A stretch of 16,422 nucleotides of DNA from Bacteroidales bacterium (lineage in GTDB: Bacteria > Bacteroidota > Bacteroidia > Bacteroidales > UBA7960): NCBI GenBank assembly GCA_007132395.1, contig SLOR01000238.1:1-16422 (forward strand). Direction: 5' to 3'. Positions 7,677 through 14,299 of this stretch are shown in pieces (within the stretch, counting starts at the first letter, position 1; each line of letters starts with the position of its first letter). Under the pieces are notes generated by a model. It ran no database searches, had not been told where the DNA came from, and was given only the letters and a program-made list of their open reading frames with translations. A program made the translations under genes and the position numbers.

Positions 7677-8180
7677 ATGGTAAACAGAATACAGGAAATA
7701 ATTAAAAAGTATGATTTGACACCCTCGCGCTTTGCCGATCAACTGGAGGTGCCCAGGTCAACCATATCACATATCCTTTCGGAAAGGAATAAACCCAGCC
7801 TGGAATTTTTGCAGAAGATTCTGGATAACTACCCTGATATCAATATAAACTGGCTTATTAGGGGGGAAGGAAGCATTTTTAAACATTCTCCGGATCTTTT
7901 CTCTGGTGAAAATACAAAGGAAAGTGCACCGGCTGCTTCACCGCAACAGGAAACAACACTTTTCCCTGCTGAGAATAATAAGGAAAGTACACAGATGCAT
8001 GATAAAGATAAATATGAAAATCTCAGCGGGGAAAAAAAGAAAGAATCAGTGGGTGTAAGTGCTGGTGACGAGGAACTTATATATGGTATAAACAGGAAAA
8101 GGGAAGAAAAGAAAGTAGCAAAAATTATTGTGCTTTACCACGATAACACATTTGATACCTATTTTCCGTCTAAAGAGTAA
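7677..8180 (+). CDS. XRE-family helix-turn-helix transcriptional regulator
   Basis: Residues 3-68 form a Cro/CI-type helix-turn-helix domain: IQEIIKKYDLTPSRFAD, then recognition-helix region VPRSTISHILS, then ERNKPS and NINWLIRGEGS, the last being typical of Bacteroidota XRE regulators. After it comes a low-complexity linker with three imperfect repeats, LFSGENTKES (74-83), LFPAENNKES (95-104) and NLSGEKKKES (115-124), spaced 21 and 20 residues apart. The C-terminus (145-167) has a short conserved-looking KKVAKIIVLYHDNTFDTYF segment that in this group probably forms a small beta module. There is no peptidase or sensor domain, so the signal it answers is unknown. The gene converges on ndk with only 17 bp between the stops and no terminator hairpin. 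It sits downstream of an array of possible operators. Confidence 0.85.
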   Translation: MVNRIQEIIKKYDLTPSRFADQLEVPRSTISHILSERNKPSLEFLQKILDNYPDININWLIRGEGSIFKHSPDLFSGENTKESAPAASPQQETTLFPAENNKESTQMHDKDKYENLSGEKKKESVGVSAGDEELIYGINRKREEKKVAKIIVLYHDNTFDTYFPSKE

Positions 8181-8197
8181 CTCCGGCAAATAATACT

Positions 8198-8617
8198 TCA
8201 GAATCTTTCCAGGTTACTGAAAAAGAAATCACATTCAATTTTAGCATTTTCGTCGGAATCTGAACCATACACGGCATTTTTTTCCATACTCGCACCAAAG
8301 AGTTTTCTTAAGGTTCCTTCATCGGCTTTGGAAGGATCGGTGGCACCGATAAGTTTCCTGTAATCCTCTACGGCATTATCTTTCTCCAGTATGGCAGCTA
8401 CCACCGGGCCTGATGACATAAACTCGGTGAGCCTGGGGTAAAAATTCTTTCCTTCATGTACGTAGTAAAATTCCCGGGCTTGTTTCAGGCTGAGCTGAAT
8501 ATATTTCATGGCAATAATCCGGAATCCGGCTTCATTGATTTTTGCTAAAATTGGGCCTACATAGCCATTGTGCACGGCATAGGGCTTTATCATCGTAAGT
8601 GTTATTCTTCCTGCCAT
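8198..8617 (-). CDS. ndk: Nucleoside diphosphate kinase homologue with Tyr at the active-site His
   Basis: This 139-residue protein aligns over its whole length with bacterial NDKs, hexamer or tetramer enzymes that pass the gamma-phosphate of ATP to other NDPs through a phosphohistidine. The nucleotide-binding residues of the E. coli enzyme are kept at the same numbers: Lys11, Phe59, Arg87, Thr93, Arg104 and Asn114. The signature N-A-V-H-G-S-D-S, however, reads NAVYGSDS: residue 117, the phospho-acceptor His, is Tyr (codon TAT, complement of 8267-8269; one base from CAT). The usual KP[DN]AV is KPYAV. The fold and binding site look intact, but classical catalysis should be lost. It diverges from nrnA, with a palindrome between them. 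The family call is firm; whether it is an active kinase is doubtful. Confidence 0.88.
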   Translation of the reverse strand: MAGRITLTMIKPYAVHNGYVGPILAKINEAGFRIIAMKYIQLSLKQAREFYYVHEGKNFYPRLTEFMSSGPVVAAILEKDNAVEDYRKLIGATDPSKADEGTLRKLFGASMEKNAVYGSDSDENAKIECDFFFSNLERF

Positions 8618-8724
8618 ATTGCTTCTTAAGTAATACTGTTTGAAATAAATAAACCATCAATTGCGCCGCAAATGACGTTTGCTTTTACCTACAAATAATT
8701 GATACATTAAAAATAATTAATTTA

Positions 8725-8738
8725 CCTGATTAATCAGG
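8725..8738. promoter_or_regulatory. Perfect 14-bp palindrome between ndk and nrnA, candidate operator
   Basis: CCTGATTAATCAGG is a perfect inverted repeat in the 157-211 bp divergent region. It ends 17 bp before the -7-like box of nrnA, where a -33 element would be expected, so a bound protein would interfere with or assist RNA polymerase. The binding protein is unknown. Confidence 0.45.
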
Positions 8739-8755
8739 CCCTGCAGCTTTTTTTT

Positions 8756-8763
8756 TACCTTTG
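8756..8763 (+). promoter_or_regulatory. Candidate -7 element for nrnA
   Basis: TACCTTTG matches the Bacteroidota -7 consensus TAnnTTTG exactly. No TTTG is found at the usual -33 distance; the palindrome occupies that place. A start of transcription near 8769 would leave about 60 bases before the TTG at 8829. Confidence 0.4.
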
Positions 8764-8828
8764 TGTGAATACGTTTGTATATACCTTACAATATAGACTG
8801 TATATTTGAATATTATAAACATCTTGTT

Positions 8829-9875
8829 TTGGATAAAGTTGAAATCAAACGCATAAAAAATATTTTAAAGGACAAAGCCACAAGCATCGTGATAGTAAGC
8901 CATGTGAATCCTGATGGCGATGCGGTAGGCTCATCCCTAGGGCTTTTCCACTATTTACGAAATGCCGGTTATAAAAAAGTGAATGTTATTTCACCCAATG
9001 CATTTCCTGAATTTCTGAGCTGGATGCCAGGCAGTGAAAAAATTATCCTTGCCAATCAGCAATCCAAAATAGCTTCGGAACTTCTTAAAAATGCCGCCGT
9101 ATTATTTTGCCTTGATTTTAATGATATGGAAAGGACCGACGACCTTTCTGCGCGGCTGAAAAAATCAACTGCCACAAAAATTCTCATCGATCATCACCCC
9201 GATCCGCAGCCCGGCTTCCATATTGTGTTGTCGCAGGTTACAGCTTCTTCCACGGCAGAGTTGATGTACGAATTTTTTGAAGCACTGCAAGGGGTTGAAT
9301 ATATTGATAAAACTGTTGCTGAATGCCTTTATGCTGGTATCATTACCGATACAGGCTCCTTCAGTTTCGCCTGCAATAATCCGCGTACCTACCATATCAC
9401 CGCTATACTTATTGCACTGGGAGTAGACGGAGAAAAAATACACAGGCTGATTTATGACACCTATTCGGAAGATCGAATGCGTTTGCTGGGCTATTGCCTG
9501 AGTGAAAAACTCAAAGTACTAAAAGAGCATAAAACTTCTTACATATGGCTGTCGGCTAACGACCTGCAAAGGTTTAACTTTAAGGAAGGTGACACGGAGG
9601 GAGTGGTAAACTATGGCCTCAGTATCAAGGGTATTGCTCTTACGGCCATTTTTATTGAGCGTAAGGATAATATAAAGATTTCCCTGCGTTCAGAAGGGCA
9701 GGTGAATGTGAATGTGCTGGCTCGCAAGTATTTTAACGGAGGAGGTCACAAAAACGCTGCTGGTGGCAATCATAAGGATACCCTGGAAAATACCCTGACC
9801 TATTTCGAAAACCTGCTTGAACAAATCAGTACCGATAACTTTAAGGCTTTGGATGAAATCGCTGAGAATGATTAA
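8829..9875 (+). CDS. nrnA: DHH-family bifunctional oligoribonuclease / PAP phosphatase NrnA
   Basis: This 348-residue DHH-DHHA1 phosphoesterase degrades short RNA oligomers and, in the NrnA family, also dephosphorylates 3'-phosphoadenosine 5'-phosphate. Motifs in order: SHVNPDGDAVGSS (metal ligands), LDFND, DHHP (Asp121-His122-His123) and the DHHA1 loop GGGHKNAAGG (304-313). The frame has no ATG or GTG before the first motif. Two TTG codons are possible, at 8775 and 8829. I prefer 8829 because the product then starts DKVEIKRIK, like family members, and because the candidate -7 box at 8756 would leave only about 5 bases before 8775. The neighbours, ndk on one side and a GldI-like FKBP gene on the other, match an arrangement I recall from Bacteroidota. 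Confidence 0.9.
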   Translation: MDKVEIKRIKNILKDKATSIVIVSHVNPDGDAVGSSLGLFHYLRNAGYKKVNVISPNAFPEFLSWMPGSEKIILANQQSKIASELLKNAAVLFCLDFNDMERTDDLSARLKKSTATKILIDHHPDPQPGFHIVLSQVTASSTAELMYEFFEALQGVEYIDKTVAECLYAGIITDTGSFSFACNNPRTYHITAILIALGVDGEKIHRLIYDTYSEDRMRLLGYCLSEKLKVLKEHKTSYIWLSANDLQRFNFKEGDTEGVVNYGLSIKGIALTAIFIERKDNIKISLRSEGQVNVNVLARKYFNGGGHKNAAGGNHKDTLENTLTYFENLLEQISTDNFKALDEIAEND

Positions 9876-9880
9876 TTTTG
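9848..9880 (+). promoter_or_regulatory. Candidate promoter for the FKBP lipoprotein cluster
   Basis: TTTG at 9848-9851 and TAATTTTG at 9873-9880 match both elements of the Bacteroidota promoter (TTTG ... TAnnTTTG) with a 21-bp spacer. The box overlaps the nrnA stop codon (9873-9875). Transcription would begin near 9886, some 15 bases before the ATG at 9901. Confidence 0.5.
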
Positions 9881-9900
9881 TAAGTTGTACCTTTACCTTT

Positions 9901-10461
9901 ATGCGTTACCAGAAGATGATTGCAAAGTATTATTTTTTCCCTTCAATTACTCTATTAATCCTTTCGGGCCTTATCTTTATGATGTCTTGCAAGGGTTCTG
10001 ATCGTGGCAATCAGGAACAGCCCACCCGGCAAGAACTCCGGGAAACCCTGCTTGGAGCCAATGTAATGCTCATTGATGCCGAAGATCAGGAAATAAAGGA
10101 TTTTATCGACCGACATGGATGGGATATGCAGGAAACTGGCTCGGGACTGCGCTATATGATTTACCGCGAGGGACAAGGTGAAAGGGCTGAAAAGGATCAT
10201 ATTGCGGTATTTCACTACTCCATCAGCCTGATAACCGGCGATTTAATCTACTCCTCTAAGGAGGATGGCCTGAAACATTTCAGGGTAGGGCAGGGAGGTG
10301 TGGAAAGCGGCCTGGAAGAAGGCATATTACTTCTGAGAGTGGGCGACAGGGCCCGTTTTATCATGCCTTCGCATCTGGCCCACGGCTTACCCGGCGATGG
10401 GGTGAAAATTCCTCAGAGGGCCACCATTATTTATGATATCGAACTTGTTGATTTACAGTAA
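9901..10461 (+). CDS. GldI-like FKBP-type peptidyl-prolyl isomerase lipoprotein, one domain
   Basis: From the ATG at 9901 this gives 186 residues: basic MRYQK, a hydrophobic helix and lipobox M-S-C with Cys30, then a charged linker and one FKBP domain (about 82-185). The order and the GDLIYSS / GLEEGILLLRVGD / IMPSHLAHG pattern resemble GldI, the FKBP lipoprotein required for gliding and T9SS function in flavobacteria. Several FKBP active-site positions are changed: the usual F-D is I-Y (116-117), the conserved pocket Trp is Leu138, and A-Y-G is A-H-G (160-162). It may therefore be a chaperone-like rather than catalytic member. The frame extends upstream into nrnA to 9817, but those residues precede the signal peptide and are unlikely; ATG 9916 is a second possible start. 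It is the first of three consecutive FKBP genes. Confidence 0.85.
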   Translation: MRYQKMIAKYYFFPSITLLILSGLIFMMSCKGSDRGNQEQPTRQELRETLLGANVMLIDAEDQEIKDFIDRHGWDMQETGSGLRYMIYREGQGERAEKDHIAVFHYSISLITGDLIYSSKEDGLKHFRVGQGGVESGLEEGILLLRVGDRARFIMPSHLAHGLPGDGVKIPQRATIIYDIELVDLQ

Positions 10462-10493
10462 TTAAACCGTAATTTATTAAACACACTCATTCT

Positions 10494-11372
10494 ATGAAAA
10501 AGTCTATTAACACCATTGCCATTATTCTGGTTTTATTCTTTGCTGCCTGCCAATCAGGAGATTTTCAGGTAAGCAATACCGGCCTCACCTATAAAATTCA
10601 TAATAGCAACAGGGGCACCAAGCCCTCCATTGACGAAATCGTTAAAATTGACCTGGCCTACCGCTATCCTGCCGACTCGGTATTTTTCCACTCCGGGGAA
10701 TATGGTTCGCCGGTTTATGTATCGATACAGCCTTCTGTTTATTCAGGAGATATCAATGAAGGCCTGCGTATGATGGCAAAAGGCGACAGCGCCACCTTTA
10801 AACTCAATGCAAACCAATTTTTTACCATGATTCTTAATGCCCCTTCAGCTCCTGATTTTATTAAAGAAGGCGATAGCATTTACGTTGATGTATTGATGCA
10901 TGATATCTTTACCATGGAGGAGTTTGAAGCCTATCAGCAAAAACAGAGAGAGGAACTGATGCAGGAACAGGAAACGCGTGCACAACAGGAAGATATTTTA
11001 CTTGAAAATTATTTGACCGAGAATAATATTAATACCCCGGCCGAGAACAGCGGGCTTATTATTATCGTTGAGGTACAAGGCGATGGCCCCAAACCGGAAA
11101 CCGGCCAGTTTGTTGATGTACACTATACCGGCACATTGCTGGATGGCACCGTATTCGACTCATCGGTAGAACGCGGCGAGCCTTTCCGTTTCAACCTGGG
11201 TCGCGGACAGGTAATTCGTGGCTGGGATGAAGGAGTTTCAAAGCTTAACGTGGGAAGTAAAGCCAAACTGATTATACCGTCGCACCTTGCCTATGGCGAC
11301 CAGGCCAGAGGACAACACATTAAGCCTTATTCCACTCTTATTTTCGAAATTGAACTTCTGGGAGCGGAATAA
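10494..11372 (+). CDS. FKBP-type peptidyl-prolyl isomerase lipoprotein, two domains
   Basis: This 292-residue protein has signal peptide and lipobox F-A-A-C (Cys19). An N-terminal FKBP-like domain (about 26-138) is strongly degenerate: no HYTG, no F-D pair, and SGDINEG where V-I-x-G-W is expected. A glutamine/glutamate-rich helix (about 141-178), probably coiled coil, links it to a canonical FKBP domain (about 186-290) with VHYTG, VFDSS, GQVIRGW and LAYG, so the second domain should isomerise peptidyl-proline bonds. This layout (N-terminal module, long helix, C-terminal FKBP) recalls Mip/FkpA proteins, which dimerise through the N-terminal part. It lies 32 bp after the GldI-like gene. Its last domain is close to the last domain of the next protein, including an exact 16-base DNA match. 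It should sit in a membrane facing the periplasm. Confidence 0.9.
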   Translation: MKKSINTIAIILVLFFAACQSGDFQVSNTGLTYKIHNSNRGTKPSIDEIVKIDLAYRYPADSVFFHSGEYGSPVYVSIQPSVYSGDINEGLRMMAKGDSATFKLNANQFFTMILNAPSAPDFIKEGDSIYVDVLMHDIFTMEEFEAYQQKQREELMQEQETRAQQEDILLENYLTENNINTPAENSGLIIIVEVQGDGPKPETGQFVDVHYTGTLLDGTVFDSSVERGEPFRFNLGRGQVIRGWDEGVSKLNVGSKAKLIIPSHLAYGDQARGQHIKPYSTLIFEIELLGAE

Positions 11373-11434
11373 GTTGTAAATGTACTATCCTGTATAATTT
11401 AACAGGAAACTTCTTTCATTAAATTCTTTTTCAG

Positions 11435-12613
11435 ATGAGAAAAGCAGGCGTATTGAAACTGATGGGGCTGGCATGGCTGGCTGTTTTTCTGGGTTGTAGC
11501 GTACAGCAAAGAACTGTACAACCTGATGTGTATCAAACCCATGAATCGGGTATACATTATCGCATCCTGGAGCAGGGCAGAGGCAGCAAGCCGCAACTTA
11601 ACGACGTGGTTTATGTGCATTATACCCTTATGCTGGAAGACAGTACCCTCATTGACAACAGTTACGACAGGGGAGAACCCGTCTCCTTCAAACTGGGTGC
11701 TTCGCAGGTAATTGCAGGTTGGGAAAAGGGAATTGCACTGTTAAGGGAAGGCGATAAAGCTGTGCTGAAAATACCTCCCCACCTTGGCTACGGCGATGCC
11801 TCTGCAGGAAATATTCCACCGAGATCAACCCTTTTATTTGAAGTGGATATTGTAAAAGTAAACAAAGCGCCAAGGCCCTTTGAGGTACCTGCTGATAAAG
11901 AGTTTACGCAAACCACAAGCGGATTGCGCTGGGCAGTAGTAAAACCAGGCACAGGAAAAATGCTGGTACCAGGCATGAAAGTAAAAATTCATTATACAGG
12001 ATTTTTTGAAGATATGTCAATTTTCGACTCTTCCTGGCAGCGAGATGAGCCCATCGAGTTTACCCTGGGCAAAGGAATGGTAATAAGAGGATGGGAGGAA
12101 GGTATTTCCAAACTCAGGGTTGGAGATAAGGCTCGTCTGCATGTTCCCTACCAGCTGGCTTATGGCGAACAGGGGCGGGGACCCATACCCCCGGCAAGCA
12201 ATCTTATTTTCGATGTGGAAGTTATTGCTGCGGAAGAAGTAAAACGTGCGGTGCCTTTTAATGTAGCTGGCAGAGATACCCTTGAAACGGAAACGGGTTT
12301 GCGATACATTGTTGTAGATGCAGGAAATGGAGAACCGGCAGAGCCCGGGCAGATTGTAAATGTACACTATACCGGATTTCTGCTCAATGGTAATATCTTC
12401 GATTCATCCGTGGAGCGCAGTCAGCCATTCCGATTCCTGTTGGGACGCGGACAAGTAATACAGGGCTGGGATGAAGGCATAGTCCTTATGAATCCGGGAG
12501 CCCGCTACCGTTTTATCATTCCCCCTCATCTTGCCTATGGTGAAAGGGCTACGGGCCCTATTCCTGCCAACGCTACCCTGATTTTTGATGTTGAACTTCT
12601 AAGTGTAGAATAA
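11435..12613 (+). CDS. FKBP-type peptidyl-prolyl isomerase lipoprotein, three tandem domains
   Basis: This 392-residue protein has a short signal peptide with lipobox F-L-G-C (Cys21), then three complete FKBP domains at about 37-141, 160-264 and 285-391, joined by short linkers. Domains 2 and 3 have the full set of pocket residues (HYTG, IFDSS, VIRGW or VIQGW, LAYG). Domain 1 keeps HYT, the Asp, GW and GYG but has LIDNS for VFDSS and lacks the aromatic in P-F-x-F. Triple-FKBP lipoproteins are uncommon outside this phylum to my knowledge; multiple domains would let one protein engage several proline sites in an unfolded client. The gap from the upstream FKBP gene is 62 bp and contains a weak 6-bp hairpin (11388-11407). 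lgt follows after 16 bp. Confidence 0.92.
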   Translation: MRKAGVLKLMGLAWLAVFLGCSVQQRTVQPDVYQTHESGIHYRILEQGRGSKPQLNDVVYVHYTLMLEDSTLIDNSYDRGEPVSFKLGASQVIAGWEKGIALLREGDKAVLKIPPHLGYGDASAGNIPPRSTLLFEVDIVKVNKAPRPFEVPADKEFTQTTSGLRWAVVKPGTGKMLVPGMKVKIHYTGFFEDMSIFDSSWQRDEPIEFTLGKGMVIRGWEEGISKLRVGDKARLHVPYQLAYGEQGRGPIPPASNLIFDVEVIAAEEVKRAVPFNVAGRDTLETETGLRYIVVDAGNGEPAEPGQIVNVHYTGFLLNGNIFDSSVERSQPFRFLLGRGQVIQGWDEGIVLMNPGARYRFIIPPHLAYGERATGPIPANATLIFDVELLSVE

Positions 12614-12629
12614 TTTTAATCCTTATTAT

Positions 12630-13496
12630 ATGAATCTATTACAGATAACCTGGGAGGCAAGTCCTGAAATTTTCTCCCTCGGACCCCTCACTGTAAGATG
12701 GTACGGACTTTTCTGGGCCATGTCATTTTACCTGGGTTACGAAATCATCCGAAGAATATTTACCCGCGAAAATGTGGGGCAGAAAGACATTGACAGCCTG
12801 TTGATGCATATTGCTATCGGAAGTGTGGTAGGTGCCAGGCTGGGGCATTGCTTCTTTTATGATTTTGATTACTATATTTCCAACCCCGTAGAAATTTTGT
12901 ATATATGGCAGGGTGGACTGGCCAGCCATGGCGGGGCATTTGGTATAATCCTGGCCATGCTAAGGTACCACAGGAAGGTATCCTCCAGACCCTTCTTCTG
13001 GACCGCTGACCGCCTGCTTATCGTGGTGGCACTGGCGGCTTTCTTTATTCGCATGGGCAATCTCATGAACCACGAGATTTATGGCTATGCAACCGACCAG
13101 CCCTGGGGCTTTAAATTTATCGGTAACGTAAACCAATGGTTACAGGGAGCAGAGCCTATTTTTACGCAGCCGGTACATCCTACTGCTATTTATGAGGGTG
13201 CTGGCTACCTATTTATTTTTGCCTCAATGATGTGGCTCTATTTTAAACAAATCAATCGGTTGTATGAAGGCTTTATGAGTGGATATTTCCTCATTACACT
13301 GTTTGTATGGAGGTTTGTGGTAGAGTATTGGAAGGAACCCCAGGAAAGCATGACTGGTGGCTTTATTTATGATGTAATGGGCTTTTTCGGTATCAATATG
13401 GGACAGTTGTTGAGCATCCCCATGATCCTGCTGGGAATCGGAGTGCTGGTGTATGCATACCGCGAAAAGAAACCTGCTATGAAACCCGCAAAATAA
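12630..13496 (+). CDS. lgt: Prolipoprotein diacylglyceryl transferase Lgt
   Basis: This is a 288-residue, multi-pass inner-membrane enzyme that moves diacylglycerol from phosphatidylglycerol to the lipobox Cys of prolipoproteins, the first step of lipoprotein maturation. Seen here: TVRWYG with Tyr25 (E. coli Tyr26), GGLASHGG with His100 (E. coli His103), RMGNLMNHEIYG with Arg141 (E. coli Arg143) and, near the C-terminus, MGQLLSIPM. About seven hydrophobic segments are spread through it. It begins 16 bp after the triple-FKBP gene and is probably in the same transcript. The three upstream products are all lipoproteins, so enzyme and substrates share an operon. A strong hairpin follows. The ATG at 12630 gives the usual family N-terminus. 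Confidence 0.96.
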   Translation: MNLLQITWEASPEIFSLGPLTVRWYGLFWAMSFYLGYEIIRRIFTRENVGQKDIDSLLMHIAIGSVVGARLGHCFFYDFDYYISNPVEILYIWQGGLASHGGAFGIILAMLRYHRKVSSRPFFWTADRLLIVVALAAFFIRMGNLMNHEIYGYATDQPWGFKFIGNVNQWLQGAEPIFTQPVHPTAIYEGAGYLFIFASMMWLYFKQINRLYEGFMSGYFLITLFVWRFVVEYWKEPQESMTGGFIYDVMGFFGINMGQLLSIPMILLGIGVLVYAYREKKPAMKPAK

Positions 13497-13524
13497 ATAC
13501 AGGTAACATAAGTTTCATTGTTTT

Positions 13525-13558
13525 AAATAATCCCGGGCCACAACACCCGGGATTATTT
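13525..13558. terminator. Bidirectional intrinsic terminator between lgt and the methyltransferase
   Basis: A perfect 13-bp stem joins AAATAATCCCGGG (13525-13537) with CCCGGGATTATTT (13546-13558) around an 8-base loop. It lies 29 bp after the lgt stop, overlaps the stop codon of the convergent minus-strand gene (13553-13555), and is AT-rich at its base on both sides. It can end transcripts from both directions. Confidence 0.85.
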
Positions 13559-14290
13559 GTATAGTAGAAATACGGTGGGTTTTTTATGCAGCTGGGGCAA
13601 TTGTTTTTTCCAGCTTCCCGCTGGCAGGGTTTTTATAAATTCATCTTTGGTAGTTAATGCACTGGCTATGCAAAGCAATGTGGAGGATTTACAGCTGCTG
13701 ATTATATCTTCCACTAGTGCATTATTCCGGTAGGGGGTTTCCATGAATATCTGTGTCTGATTTCTCCGGTAAACCTCATTTTCAAGCTCCCTGATGCGCT
13801 GTACACGGTCTTTCTTTTCAATGGGCAGATAACCATGAAAAGCGAAACTCTGCCCGTTGAAGCCCGATGCAATCAGCGCCAGCAGTATGGAGCTGGGGCC
13901 TACCAGCGGGGCTACTCTTACCTGGTTTTCGTGGGCGTATTTAACCACCAGCTGCCCCGGATCAGCAATGCAGGGGCTGCCTGCCTCGGAAAGCAGTCCT
14001 ATGTTTATTCCTTTAAGGGCATTGGTAAGGAATGAAGGAATATTTTCCGGGGGTGTTTGTTTGTCAAGTATATGAAAAACCGCATCGTCAAAATTTCCGG
14101 TATAGCCCATGGCTCTTAAGGAACGTCTTGCAGTGCGCGCGTTTTCCACGATGAATTCCTGCAAAGTATTCACCAGTGCAGTATTGGCTGAAGGAAGACT
14201 TTGCGACAAGTCATCAGCCCCCAATCCCACAGGAATGAGGTAAAGTGTGCCTTTTTCATGACCTGACTTCGCTTTCGGGCTATTACTCAT
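13553..14290 (-). CDS. RsmI-like SAM-dependent methyltransferase (tetrapyrrole methylase fold)
   Basis: This 245-residue protein has the tetrapyrrole-methylase fold of RsmI, which 2'-O-methylates C1402 of 16S rRNA. Visible landmarks are GTLYLIPVGLG (14-24), ENARTARRSL where RsmI has EDTR, SEAGSPCIADPGQLV (101-115), the SAM-side loop LVGPSSILLALIASG (129-143) and FAFHGYLP (149-156). It is shorter than E. coli RsmI and more divergent at the EDTR site (ENAR), matching a second, Bacteroidota-typical subgroup whose substrate is not established as far as I know. It starts 9 bp after the dehydratase stop, as the last gene of a three-gene cluster downstream of dnaA, and its stop lies inside the shared terminator. 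Confidence 0.85.
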   Translation of the reverse strand: MSNSPKAKSGHEKGTLYLIPVGLGADDLSQSLPSANTALVNTLQEFIVENARTARRSLRAMGYTGNFDDAVFHILDKQTPPENIPSFLTNALKGINIGLLSEAGSPCIADPGQLVVKYAHENQVRVAPLVGPSSILLALIASGFNGQSFAFHGYLPIEKKDRVQRIRELENEVYRRNQTQIFMETPYRNNALVEDIISSCKSSTLLCIASALTTKDEFIKTLPAGSWKKQLPQLHKKPTVFLLYK

Positions 14291-14299
14291 ATTGGTATC

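Noticed and set aside
9817..9900. N-terminal extension of the first FKBP gene
   Set aside because: It lies over the nrnA end and would put 28 residues before the lipoprotein signal; the promoter at 9848-9880 also starts after it.
11388..11407. TCCTGT/ACAGGA hairpin between the second and third FKBP genes
   Set aside because: Only 6 bp with an 8-base AT loop and no T-run after it; too weak to call an attenuator or terminator.
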